From Paraphysomonas bandaiensis (taxonomy: Eukaryota; Chrysophyceae), in the NCBI GenBank assembly GCA_965644295.1, contig CBFFRP010000238.1:186001-250000 (forward strand): 64,000 nt of DNA, given 5' to 3'. A model generated the notes under the pieces. That model searched no databases. It worked only from the letters and a program-made list of their open reading frames with translations, and had not been told where the DNA came from. The stretch's first letter is position 1; every line of letters begins with the position of its first letter. The position numbers and the translations under genes were made by a program. Below are positions 22,104-35,212 of the stretch, piece by piece.

Positions 22104-25100
22104 CTATCTAACTGGACCGAATTTCTTTTCCATTGCTCTTAACTTGCGAGTAGCTTCTGCATGTGAGTACTTCAAATTCTCTATTTCTTCAAAGAAATCT
22201 AGGTCAAATGCACTCAATTCATGTTTGAGGCGGGAATTTTCCGTTGAAAGTTTGTTGATTTGATCTTTCAATTTCGCAACTTCACCAGCATTAGAGCCGC
22301 CTTCATGTGACAAAAAAACGACATTCATGAGAAGATACTTCACAATACAACACCAGCATCGCAAAACAACATACCTCCTAAAGCATCGGTCCTGCTAGAG
22401 TTCCTAGCAGCAACAATTTCTCTGCGAGCCTCCATCAATTGTGCTTTTAGAGTTTCAACTTCCAGCGCCTGCTGAGCGCTCTTACGCCGCAGCTCAGCTA
22501 CTTCCACTGTTGCATCACTTGTAGGTTTTTTCTCCCAAGCCCCACGACCTAGCGCACGAGACGCGACCTGAACACCAATACATCTTTACCAGCATATGCG
22601 TTTGCTTCAAATATTGGCACTACCTGCATCTCTAACTGTTGGATCTTTGCTGACGCATCAGTACAACTTTTCTTTAATAAGGCGTTCTCCTCCTCCAAAG
22701 TTCCTACTTTCGACAACTTCACAGCATACAATCATCATATAAAACCCCAAAGTAAATCGAATACAATGTTTACTACCTGTTCAGAAAGAGCATCGTCCTT
22801 CGACTTCAGTTGCTTTCGGAGGGATGCTACTTGTTGCTGCCGTTGTGCTAGCTTCTGCCCACCATCTTCCAATGTTTTGACCTTTTGCTGTAGAGAGCTC
22901 ACCTGCGTATATAAAATGGTCGTTTGAACACTGTCAAGCTTGAACAGGCAGAGTTTCATACCTCATCCTCCAACTTTTCTGTTTTTTTCCGCTCAGAAAG
23001 CAGTTTTTTCTCCGCGTCTGATGCCTTTCCCTCTCCAGTTCCAATTCCTCTTCTTAGCCGATCATTCTCCGCCTTCAGTCTATCCACTACTTTACGAAGG
23101 GACTCCACCACTGCTTCAGAATCACGGTCTTTGTTGAATCTGGAACCAGCGGGGCGGGGGGCGGAGGACATGTCCGGATCTGTGCCTCCACTGGAGTGCT
23201 TACAAATAGCCTCTAACTCTTTAACACGTCTCCTCAGACGAACGATTTCTCCTTCTTTCGACTCCACATCAAACCTTATCAGCAAGTATGCTAATGCACG
23301 GATCTAACTAACAGTGGTTTGAGATTACCTCAGCTCCAGAGCTTGACTGTCTCGTTCAAGAAGAGTTGCCTCCAGTTCCTGGCGGATTTTGCGAGCTGCT
23401 GTCAGTTCGTCTTTCAGCATCTCCTCGCGAAGATATCGGTCTTCAGAAGCACGAAGTGCTGTTGTGAAGGCACCTCCCTCTTTGGTTGCTAAAATACCGG
23501 TCATTGTTTTACCACATGCCATACTCCGATATGCACTGACCTGCGGCCATCTGCTTGCGCCGCGCCTCGCTGTCATCCAGTTCTCTTTCCAACTCGTTCA
23601 CTCTATTCGTTAATACATCCACTTGGTGTCGCATAGCCGATAACTGAACAGAAAATAAGCATGAACAATTACAAGCAAATAGCTGTACCTCATTCGGTAA
23701 CTGCACAATTGCCTTCCGTCGTAACGCATCGTTCTCGCTCTCAAGCTCAAACAGCTTGCCATGCAGCTATGACAAACAAAGCTTGAAATTCACAATACCA
23801 GCTCTGACACTGACGTTTACCTCCTCATTCTTAAGAATATCCCCCCCTTGTTGTCTAGAATTCTTAGCAGACTTAGTAGCTCTGTCAGCTCGATCTTTTT
23901 CTCTTTGCATGGCCGTTTGGTTCTGCAACGTGAGTTCTTTCTGCCGTCTTAACTGTGCCTGCGCGTCATCACACTCTTCAATTTTTTCCTGTAAGCGTTT
24001 CTCCAGAGTAGAAATCCTGATCGTAGAGCAAGTAAAAGACTTCACGTGTACTATGGCATGCATGTACCTCTTTTGGAGTCGCTTTTCTGCCTCCCACTTC
24101 GAATGAAGCTGCTGTCGCATCTCTTCTATTCCCCCAGGTGGTGTCCCAGATACAATTCTGCCAGAAGGTTGTCTTGGAGAACGGTCATGCTCTTCATATT
24201 CACTCTGTGAGCGGTCCACGACTGCTTTGGACACCTCTCCTCCCCCTCCCACCATTGCACGTCTACGTAAACCACGTCATATTCCACTATTCAACACAGA
24301 GTAGACACACCTGAGTGCGTTGTTTTCACTCCGGAGCAATTCTACCTCGCGTTGCAGACGCTCAGTGGCCTGTGCTTGCAGGTTCGTGGACACCTCCCTT
24401 TCACCTCCTTCACCCCGTCCTGTTAGATCCTTTACTTTCTCACGCAGGCGCACCTCGCGCTTTTTGGACTCCTCCAAGTCCCTATCACACAACAGAATCA
24501 GCACATCTAAATATTACGATATGTGATCGAACCTTCTACATCGGTGAAGTGCTTCTTGAGCTGCGCTTGCCTGGGCTTCTGCCCTTGCCATCTATAATAA
24601 CGTTGACCCTAATACCAGATGCATGAGCAACACGGACCTGGGACTCCAGTCTCTCATTCTCCTCCTGGGCTGTCTGTCTAGCCTTCAGCAATTTTTCTCT
24701 TCCTTTTCGTGCCGTGTCAAGGTCTTCTTTGGCCTGACGCAAACCGTCTCTCAGTGCAGACACCTGTGTATAAATGATACGTTATAAAATTTATAATAAG
24801 TTATAACTTGACCTGAGAGCGGAGTTGATCCATCTCGGCAGAGTCCATATCGTTCCTAGGAGCCGTCGCAGAAGATTTAGCCCCCATCTCGCTGAGAGCT
24901 CTTTCTTCCTCGCTCTTGATGAACTCTTCTTTGAGGTTCACAATGATCGACCTATACTGCTTCACCTGCATAGCAACGTGAATGGTTTAAATGGAAAAGT
25001 GAACAGCGAATACACCTTCTCATCTTTCATTGACACGGATTTTTGAAGCTCTAAATTTTTCCTCTTGAGCTCTCGGAGTTTAGCAAGTGGTAACACATCC

Positions 25101-28100
25101 GTATCAGGGGCTGCTACACCAGTAGAAACGCCGCCAGACACCTCAACATTTACTGCTTTATTATATTGCAACAGTTGATTGTATTTTTCGTCATTTTCCT
25201 TCAGCTGCTTAACGAGGGTGACCATATCGACTTTCATGGCCTCCATCTCTTCTAAAGCAGCACCACACCGATGCTCTGCTTTCTCCCGCTGATTATTAAG
25301 CAGTGCTACCTTCTGTTCCAGCTGGTTAATAGTCTTTATCTTTTCTTGTAGTATTTCATCTGCATGATCGATTTGGTCCATCAGCCTCTGCACTAGGGTT
25401 TTCTCAATGGCTTCGCTCTCATCGACACCTCTCCGTACACCGCTCTTGTAGCGGTCTTCTTCTTCTAGACGACGAAGTAGTTCCTCCGCACGTCTATCTG
25501 CTACAGACATTCCTCTTCGTCCCACAACTCCTCCTGTGATGGAGTTGCTCTGCAAGGCATCAATCTTGGATCGGTACCTGCGAAGCACCCAAACATTGAG
25601 CACGACATCGTGTGATAAACAGGCATATTGTGATAATAACAAGCGTAAGTGCATAAAAGGCGCTTTCTCTTACATGTCTTACCTCTCGATTTCCCTGTTC
25701 TTTTCTTCAAGGAGTGATCTCATGCTACCTATTGTGGCACTGGCTGCTTCCTGCAGCTTCTCCTGTTCCTCTCTCATCATCCGCCATTCTCTTCCGCGAG
25801 GTGCAGTACTGTGGATACATTAGCACTGTGTAGAACAATTACAACACGAACCACCTCTTCTGAATTCCACTGCCCATGGTTCCTTTAACAGTTGGAAGAC
25901 CTTCTGCCACGGCCATACGTTCGTAGTACGCTAGTTGCTCATCCCTTTCATCCAACAACGCCTGCAGTTCCAAAACTTTCCCGTGCATATTTTCCACTTG
26001 CCGCTTGTATCCATCCACATCCCTTTTATGAGATATTACATCTGATGTTGTTTGCTGTAGCTTATCCAGAAGCTCCTGTTTGGAAATTCCTCTTTCCGAA
26101 TCATCGATATCGACGTCCGTGTTCACTAATAATTTCTGTGGAGAGGTTTTCAGAGGCTTGTCATGAGGACTCCTATCAGGAGTCGTCACATCTTCTACAG
26201 TGGCAGCAGAATCCTTCAAAGTGGTTCCAACACTACCATTGTCTTCGTCATCGTACCCAAATAAATCATCGCGTAGCTGCAAAAAATCTTTTATCAATGG
26301 ATCTTCAGTGCCAAAACAACCGGCGCCAACAATTGCAGGCTAAAATTAACACACAGGTTACTAAACTTAAGCACTATATTATCTATAGCACCTGGGCGTC
26401 TAGCATCAGACGGTTCTCTTCCAAACTCCTCAAATCGTCTTCTACCCTCGCAAGCACGCCTTTTAGGTGTTTCTTGTCCTGCTGAAGAACTGACACTTCT
26501 CGCTTCTGTTGCAGGGAAGCTAATTTTAAAGCACGCACTTCTTCGCTAAGTCCAAGTACACGAGCAGCAATGGCCTTCGAATTGGCATGTATCTGCTTTT
26601 TCGAGGCTACCGCATTTCCTCCTGAACCCACACCCATGCCTCCGGCCTCAAGAACATCATTCATATCACGAATAGTTCGGCGGAGGATAGCGTTGTCTTC
26701 TTTTAGTCGCTCACACTCGCCTTCCAGACTCGTGCATTTCTTTTCCGCAGCTTCAGCGCGCTCGCCAGCATTCTCAGCCAGGGCTGACAGGCTCCCAATC
26801 TGCTGAGACATCCCACAAAGCTTTTCAGACAATGTAACTTGCCCGCGGGCTGTGTTCCCAACTCCTGTGACCCGTTGTAGCATGCTCTTTACAGTATGAT
26901 GGATGTTTTGTACTGAGCACGTACTCTTGGATACCACAGCACTGTCAGATACAGTGTTGCTTTTGCGAAATTCTGAATCTGAGCCTGCAATCATGCATTC
27001 ATATACGCTCTTGAGTGCTTTCTTTAGTGCAAGTATTTCTAGTCTATGACTCTCTTGTATTTTCAGTGCGGCTTCTTCTCTTTGGTCAAGTCGGTGCTCC
27101 AGGATACGTTGCGTGATCTCCCGCTGCCTCATGTTGCCCCGAAGAACTTGATACTTTCGAGTGAAAGCCTGAAATGGCATGACACACTTCACGTTAATAA
27201 AATGAACACGACCTTGTAAGCTGTTTTTGTAGCCATCAATTGCCGCTGCAGTCGTCCAATTATTAAGTCATCATCAGTTCTACTCTCTTGAACCACCGCG
27301 TGCTCTCTAAGCATCTTCAATTCGTCCTATGAAAGGCATTATTCACATCGACAAAGCAATGGTTACGGATAGCAATCCTTACACACCTGATATGTATCTC
27401 GGTAGTCACTCAGTGTTTGAGCTTGCATAGTGGCAATTTCGGCCATTTCCTTTAAATGGGTCACGGATGATTCCAGGTCAGCGATTTTTCTTTGATAAGC
27501 CAAGGACTCCAATTTCATTTTTTCAGCTTCTTCCCCTGTAAATAGTCAAGTACTGCGTGCAATGCTACCTACAGTATTCGTACCCGTTAAACCGCCTTCA
27601 TATTTCATCTTTATATCCATACACTCCTTTCGTGCAGTTCTTTCGGACGTCTCAGCGCTTTCGTTTCTCTCCTCGAGTTCTTTTATGCGACTCAGCGCAG
27701 CATCCACCTGGGCACTTGGTGTCACGAGTGCATCTTACAAATAACAAGGTTGCCATACCTCATTATTGCACTCTCGCAAACGCACTTCCAACAAATCGCA
27801 CCGATGGTTAGCAGAAACTAATTCAACTTCAAGACGACTGGCGTCCCCCCTGTACTTAGCCATCTCTGATACCAACGCTCCGATCTCTCTGTTGGACGAC
27901 GACTGTACTGGGCCTGACTTGTTCGCTATACCATCGGAGTTACATGATGACACTGCTCGCTGCGTAACATCCTTCTGGTTTTCCAGCTCTGCTTGAGCAT
28001 TGTGCCAACCCTGCTTTGCCATTACCAAATCTGCCTCAAGATTAACGACTTTTTCCTTTAATGACCGCACTATTGTCACAAGATATAAGGAATAAGGATC

Positions 28101-31100
28101 ACGACATGACCAGTGCATTATTGACGTACCTTCTCTGGCCTTTTCCTGAGCATTAAGTGCACTAACTCTTGCTTCCAATTCACGCCTGAGTGCATACAAG
28201 TGGTCCTCTCGAAGCCCTTCTAGCTCATTCTGTACAGCAATATAGTCACTTTGAGGAACACAATTATCTAATTCACTTTGCAAGCGAGTTAATTTCGGTC
28301 CAGCCATACTCTTGTATTGCTCCAGAAAGAGTACGCGACGCTTCAGTACCCCCTCCATTTCTACAAAATCACTCTCCAACCTCTTCCGGATAGTTTGTTC
28401 CTCAGTCATTTGCTCAGACATAGCCAGGAACTTTCGGGACAACACTGCTTCATTGACTTCATACACCGTTACTTTCCTTGAATATTCCTTAATTTTCTCC
28501 TCCAATCGTCTCATAGTTGTCGCTTCGTCACCCTTATCTTCGCGGTCCAGCAGGTCAACTGTTTCCTCTGCTCTCTTCAGCTTAAGTGACAAGTCATCTC
28601 GCTCGGAAATTAAAGAAGAAGTTTCCTTTTTCATTGCCTGGTTGAGATACAGATTGAAATGCATGTGCACCAGAATTGAGCATAAGCTCACCTTTTCCCT
28701 TTCTTCCCATTCATTGGCTCTCTGAGCATATTCGAAATACATAGCTGCCATTTGTTGTTTCACTTCAACTAGGTAGTCCTCTAGATTGTCGATTACAACT
28801 GTACATGTCGTTACATATGAATAAAAAGATACAAACCTAATACCTTTTTGCTGTTGCAATTCTTCCTCTTTTTCATAAAGTTGCTCAAGGCTATAGTCAC
28901 AGGAGTAAGTGTTTTATAATACTTGCAACGTGCGTCCTACCACTCAATTAGTTGCCCATTGAGCTCTTTCAACTCATCTGCCCATTCTTCTGGTGGAAGG
29001 TTCATATTGGCCAAGGTCCTTGTCAGCAGGGTTTTTCCGTGCGGCGTCGCGGGTGTCTGTAGCCCTTGTCCGTATACCCCAGAGGCATAGCCCGTTCTGG
29101 ACGTCATTTGGGGCTGAAAGTTTCCCCCAGGAGTGAACAACGCTGTCAAGTTATTGAAGTCGGATGTATGGTCTCCTGGTGGGGTATGAGCTGCCTGCCC
29201 TGTAGGAGGTCTACGCGGAGTGGAGTGGGGTGGGGCACCTTCAGAGGTAGGCGCAGTCTTCTTTCCGCCAGTCGGCGGCCTCGAACCTTTGAACACATTC
29301 CTCCCACCACCTAACAAAACATGAAATATCACAGGATGCTATTCGTATTAACACAATGTTATGATTTCTATTTTCCAGACGTAGAGTTGACGAGACCTAC
29401 CAGTTGAGTTTCCACCGTGAGAGCTTTCGTCCGCACTCCTTGGACTCTTATCATCTTGAGATGGTTCAGTGTCGCGTACACCAGATACCGATCCTCCAGC
29501 TGAATATCGTATTTCCTGCGACTTGTCAAATACAACCTACCAAGCAGAACAGTTCAGCACCTGAAGTTCCTTCATCAGTGATTCGTTACTCGCCAATAGC
29601 ATGGCAGTAATGCCATCAGTAGTTCCGTCCGTTTTTCCAATTTGTTGTTTGAGCAGCATTGTGATCTCATTCTGGCAATATATTTTTGGATTATTTACAT
29701 GCAGGCTCTGGGTTAGCAACATACTTGCATATGAGCGAGATTATGCTGTAGTCCATCATTTACTCTCAGTAAATTGTGAACATCTTCCCTTAGACCTATA
29801 GACACAGATATTAATGTCATATATTGCCAGCTTGAAGTACTACTTAGGCATGTACACAACAAATATACACAATAATACCAACCGAATATTTCCTGTTCCG
29901 CACGCTTGTTGCCAGCACTACTTGCCATGACTTCAGCTAACTGCTGTTGTAGCTCTCCACTTGTACCACCACGCAACTCATTCTCATACCTTGGTGTACA
30001 CCAACGTCATTCATGATAAAACTAACACTACGATACCTTTCCACTGTTAGCTTTAACACTTTGCATTCATGTCGCAAATCTCTGGATCCACACATTAGAT
30101 TGAAGCAACCTCAACAATATACTGCTCTCACACCTGTTCTCATCCAGCAGTTCCTTGGAGCGGTCATCCAACGGTAGCTCAATCTTTCCATCTCTTAGAG
30201 ATGCTGCGAATTCATTTACCTAACAGTCAACATGCAATATAAGAAGCGCAACATAACGAGTGTTTCCAACCAAAAATCAACACATACAACGTCGCAGGAT
30301 GGTGAATAACCAGTAGAAGCAACTGTACCTTCAAAATCATATCCGGTGACATTCCTGCGTACTTGAAACCTTCTTCTCCCACTGCACCAATCTGTATATC
30401 ATCCGTTAAACTTAAACGTGACCTATACATAGCATCACAGCAGTACCTGGTTCTTCAATGCTTTTCGAAGACGAATACAGTCTGCTTCGAGGTGATCGAT
30501 CTGCTCTTCCATTTCCGAAACCTGGCACAAAAATCAACAAAACGAAAAACATGGTGACATAACACAAAGAGGATTAGTAGACTGCTATACCTGCAGACGC
30601 AACTTCCCATTTTCACTCTTCATTTCTTGCTTCAGCTCTAGCTCAGGGTACTCAAAATCCGGATCGCGTCCTACACAAAAATCACGCACGGCATGTCAAT
30701 ATCTATCTACACTGGACCCACCTGCTTCTTCTTTGAGCTTCTGAAATGCTTGCTCGACCAACGCCTTAGCCTCAACAGTCTCACTTAACTGAACCGACAT
30801 GTTTTCCAGCGTCATTCCAAGTCTCCTCTGATCCTCTTTCATGCGCTTCTGGTGCTTTGCAAGCTCCTGCAACCCGTGACCATTCTCGTAGACGACCTTC
30901 CAATGAGAAAGAGCGTCATTCTCTTTTGTAAGCTGAGCGACAACGTTGTCGGCGTCTTGACGCAGGGCCTCTTCATCCGCCAGTCGCGTCATCAATGATT
31001 CCACCTACACCAGCATGCTATGTTTCAAGGGTCTAGGATTAAAGCGCACGGAAAATATACCTTTTTTTGTAGTATACGAACCGCTTCTTTTTCGTTCGAT

Positions 31101-32400
31101 ATTCTATCAGCAAATCTTTCCTCCATACTAATATACACGCCAATTAGTCTACAGGGCAACTTAATTCAAGCATTGTGTAACTAACTTTTCGTCATATGAA
31201 CGCAACCGCTCCGCTAGCTGCTTGTTCTCGGAATACAGTGCTTCCAGTTTACCACGCATACTGTCCACGAGGGAGTTGCTGTCCTTCACCTTCTGCTCAC
31301 GCCCATGACATTAATGCCATGTAATGTGCAATTAGAACAACGCTATAACACTTCACCTTCTTGAGTATATCCACTTCTCTTTGTTTCTCCCCGACAAGAG
31401 TAGAGTTCTTTAGGTCATCGTTCTACAAAATCCAAACATAATACCCTTTTTCTCACCATGTATTGCATCAAATGTATTAGATATTCATCAACGTAACCCA
31501 CACTATAATTATTAACTAGAAGCTACCCTTACCTCTTTCTGGAGTGCATCAACTGTCTTTGTAAGCCATTCCATGTCTTCCATAAGTTTGTCATTTTCCG
31601 CCTCAAACTTGCTGTACAGCTCGCCGACTTCCTCTTTTTGCTTACTCTCAGCTTCAAGAGCTGTCTGTAGTTTGTCTTGTGCATCTTCAACGTCTCGTTC
31701 AAGCTCAAGAATCCGTCGCTGTTGGTCCTCCTTAGCTGCACACGTAGTCGGACAGTGTAGTTCGGAGACTATCATCACTTACCTAGGTCGCTGCTTTCTC
31801 TTTCCAGCTCAAGGGCATCTTTGTCGTCCGCGAGTTTGGTTATGAGGGCATCTCGAATTTTCTTATCCTCCTCAAGGGATTTAATCTCCTTCTGTAGATC
31901 TTTGTTCTGAAGACATAGTGCTTATCACGTATTTTCACCAAAAAACAGTCACAGATACAATACAACTCACTGACCAGTGCTTGAAGGTGTTCGTTTTCCT
32001 GAAGCAACTGCAGTCTTTCCCGCTGAGAGTCTCTTTTACTCTTAGTTATGTCTTGGCTTTTACGAAAAGTAGCTTGCATAGACTCCTCTTTCTCAGAGAG
32101 TGCCGTTTCAAGATCATCAACTTTCTTTCGAAGGCTCCGCACATCAGCCTCCGCCTCCAATTTCTCAGTCTGATAAATTTTCACGCTTGATGACAGCTCC
32201 GCATTCTGTTCCTTTAATTGCTTAACTTCCAAGTGCGCTTTCGTTAGCTTTTCCCGCAGTTCTTCAGTATCTTCCTGTTGTGCTCCGTTGGTTCGAAGCT
32301 GGTCTTTCAATTCAATATTTTCAGCCTCCAACTTCTCTAATCGTTCTAATGTTTCAAGAAGCTCCTGATTGATAAAGTCATCGTCTTCGTGATCACTCAT
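22104..32400 (-). CDS. CEP290: CEP290-like ciliary transition-zone coiled-coil protein
   Basis: Very long coiled-coil protein cut by many short introns. First exon 31975-32400 (ATG at 32400, MSDHEDDDFINQELLETLER), second from 31906, last 22104-22300. In animals CEP290 builds the Y-links of the ciliary transition zone and gates entry to the cilium. The family call rests on segments beyond generic heptads: the C-terminus (SAFDLDFFEEIENLKYSHAE) closely follows the end of CEP290, and RNLEDYLVEVKQQMAAMYFE-like, YEVNEAVLSRKF and LFLEQYKSMAGPKLTRLQSE segments fit the middle of the family in the right order. Leu/Glu/Lys heptads fill nearly all exons; 29050-29300 is a Pro/Thr/Gly-rich break. I did not resolve every exon; about 10 kb of gene and well over 20 exons are visible. 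A flagellated organism is implied. Confidence 0.85.
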
Positions 32401-32930
32401 TGGATGCGATCAACTAGCTCTATGAATTCACGGCAATATATCGGGTTCCAGGGCTGCAAGAGATAATTTTATTTCTTTTTTATCACAGCAGAAAGCTAAC
32501 ACATCACTGCACAACGTAGCTACGCCAGTACCTTGCGTAGGCTAGTACCACATATAGATTGCAATGTAATAGATCGATTTAAGTCTAAATTGCATTGTGA
32601 TTTCTGGTACCTACACTACAGAAGTAGTTTTGCAGTGAGAATTTTGAATAAAATCCATTCAAAAATTCAAAAAAAAGACGCCGAACTAAATATTCCACTT
32701 TTTATTGATATCTCCATGAACAACATTCATCGTAACATCACTGTGGCTGGTATATCTATGTTTGCACAATTAATTTGGAATTCTCAATATGAGTGGAAGA
32801 AGATACTCTGTTTACAAAGAAACACTATTCATGAACCTTATGTTGTACTAGAGAATTTCTACTTTGTTTTCGTGTAAAATTGTATAGTCTGAGAGAGTGT
32901 TGGTGATATTTTAGTCTAGGTCTGCACGGT
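32401..32930. other. Divergent promoter region
   Basis: Head-to-head spacer between CEP290 (-) and the glycosyltransferase-like gene (+). A 114-codon open stretch at 32533-32877 has no recognisable domain and no splice partners, so I treat it as chance. Confidence 0.4.
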
Positions 32931-35212
32931 ATGGGAGAAATGTGGGAAAATTTTATTGCTGTACTGGCTCTAGGGACATTATCAGTAATATATATGTTCA
33001 TTCTGGCATCGCCATCCCAACAACGCATCTCCTTTCAGCAACGGCGATTTGTAATACCAAGGTACTTACCTACAGTTCTGCATACCGTGTAATTGTGTGG
33101 AAATTTTAGTGATTCTAAAGCTGATTTTGAACTATTTTTGCATGGAGACACTGATAATGCCATCAATGAGGCAAATTCTATAAGTGGCAGGGACGATTTT
33201 TTCTTAGACGAAAATCAAATATATAGAGAGAAGGAAGGTTGGGGTGCAGGAGACAATCCAATGGGTCCCATTGAGCCTGCGGAGAGGTACATATGTACCA
33301 GTGGGTGGTTGTCTTTCAGATCTGAAGCGAGTGAGTAGAAATCAATTTCTGAAAGCAGTACTCACACACACCTTTTAATAGCGTACAAATATCTCTGGAC
33401 ATATGGGGGGCAAAATAAGTGGCTCTCGGCTGGTGCCACTGCTGATACCCCGCTACATTTGAAAAGCTTTGAAGTAATTATAAACTTTTGTCCATAGGAA
33501 ATTTAAATGTTTTTTTATTGATATAGGTCATTCCTGTTGATGGCTCTTGCACCAACGGAGGATGGGTACATATTAAAAGCTTTGGATCAGATGGCTATCT
33601 GAGGTTAAATGTCCCTGATAACCTTTCAACAGGAACAGATTGGGTCGTCGAAGTATGTTAATCATTATATGTTTATAATTGTTGCGTATGTGATATAGTT
33701 CAGGTTGACAAACAAAGTTTTTCTGATGGCGATGAAAGGTACTCGTCATATTTTATTAGTATTCTATTTGTCACTTCGTATATAGCTATCATTTTCTTTT
33801 GGAGGAAGCCGGCTATGTATTGAACAAGGTAATCGAATTGTATCGTCGCCGTCGATTACTATAATAGTTTTAATAGAAAGGAATGGCATTTTTGAACGTG
33901 ATATATGATGGTGATGGGGAAGTTAGGTAATTCTATTCTTTCTGTACTATCAGGGAATGAAAATGTAGTGCAGAGGGCACACCAGTGCGTGGGACAAATC
34001 TAAGCCCGCGGGGAGAGAATATGGAGCTGTGATGACATTTCACTTTTTAAATGAAAGTGATATTATTGAATCACTTGAAAAGTCCCAGGTTGAGGACAAA
34101 ATCGCTGCCGCTCAAGATAAAAAAGAGTTAACCATAATTAATTCGCTTCCCGTGTCATCAGAGAAACGAGTAATATCATTTGGACTATATGGTTCCAATT
34201 CCAAGTATACCGTTGGTGCGATTCGAAATGCTGAGCTTGCCAAGGTAACTCAAAAATCTATCTCCTCCTGCTGAAGTAGACATTGCAGATATATTTTCCT
34301 GGATGGATCTGCCGTTACTACGTTACCAATGATGTTCCAGGAACTGTAATTGAAACTCTGAAATTCCATAATGCAGAAATTATTCCAATTCCTAATGGTA
34401 AAATTTCTCTTCAAAAAGTAAACTATTTGTGAACTTCTTACTAGGGATGGGGAAAACTGCGGGGATGTTTTATCGATTTCTGGTTGCTGCTGATAATTCA
34501 GTTGATCGTTTCATAGTTCGGGACGTGGATTCAAGATTGAATGCCCGTGATAGGTTTGTTTTGTACTCGCCTAGAATCTACAGAAAATGGTGATGGGTGC
34601 TGTAGACTTGCGGTTGAAGAATGGATCGAATCTAAACTTGCCATTCATATCATGAGGGACCACGTCAACCATTGCCTACCTATAAATGGTTTTCTTATGT
34701 TGGTTATTGTTTTCGAAATAACTCTGGCGCAGGAGGAATGTGGGGAGGTGTTATGGGTGCACTGCCGTCCATACAGGACCAAATAATGGAGTGGCATGAT
34801 AAGTACGATGTGTTGATGATTTCCACATTCCTATATGACGTCTGTATATATAGGAACCAGTACATGGCTGATCTCCAATTTCTTGAATCGCGTGTATGGC
34901 CAGATGTAGTTCATCGTCACATTGCTCACGATTCTTACTGTTGTGATCAGTATCCTAATACAAGGTTTGAGTTGTAGAATTGGTATGTCTTATTCAACAG
35001 TGTCGTGTAGGCCGTTTCCGACTCAACGACCTCCTACGTATTTACATGTTGGACAGGCAAGTGTGGAGTTGTAATTTTAGTGCGCTAATACACTGAATGT
35101 ACAGGTCTTCAATGAGAATGATATGCCGAGATTAAGTGACATTGAAGGGTACATAAGAGGTGTTCCAACACCAGTCAGTTGTAGGAAAGATGTGGAATGG
35201 ATTTTCGGGTAG
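32931..35212 (+). CDS. Type II membrane glycosyltransferase-like protein, 16 exons
   Basis: Sixteen exons keep frame to a 523-residue protein: 32931-33061, 33110-33286, 33320-33330 (11 nt), 33382-33473, 33527-33652, 33704-33738, 33786-33828, 33877-33926, 33974-34244, 34289-34397, 34445-34553, 34606-34688, 34733-34809, 34861-34964, 35011-35056, 35105-35212. An N-terminal anchor (FIAVLALGTLSVIYMFILAS, residues 8-27) suggests a Golgi-type type II protein. The catalytic-looking half has the order of a nucleotide-sugar transferase: YTVGAIRNAELAKIYFPGW, then MFYRFLVAADNSVDRFIVRD, then the DVDSRLNARD segment, which looks like a DxD metal site. It ends with HIMRDHVNHC, GGMWGGVMGAL and a HDSYCC segment. 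The N-terminal half (GWVHIKSFGSDGYLRL) may be a beta-sheet binding module. Substrate unknown. The intron after 35056 starts with GC. Confidence 0.75.

Noticed and set aside
25892-26485. 197-codon plus-strand frame opposite CEP290
   Set aside because: It is a mirror of coiled-coil codons on the real strand; composition is His/Ser/Pro-rich without a domain.
32533-32877. 114-codon plus-strand open frame between CEP290 and the glycosyltransferase-like gene
   Set aside because: No domain, no splice partners, composition like the surrounding spacer, and it occupies the likely shared promoter.
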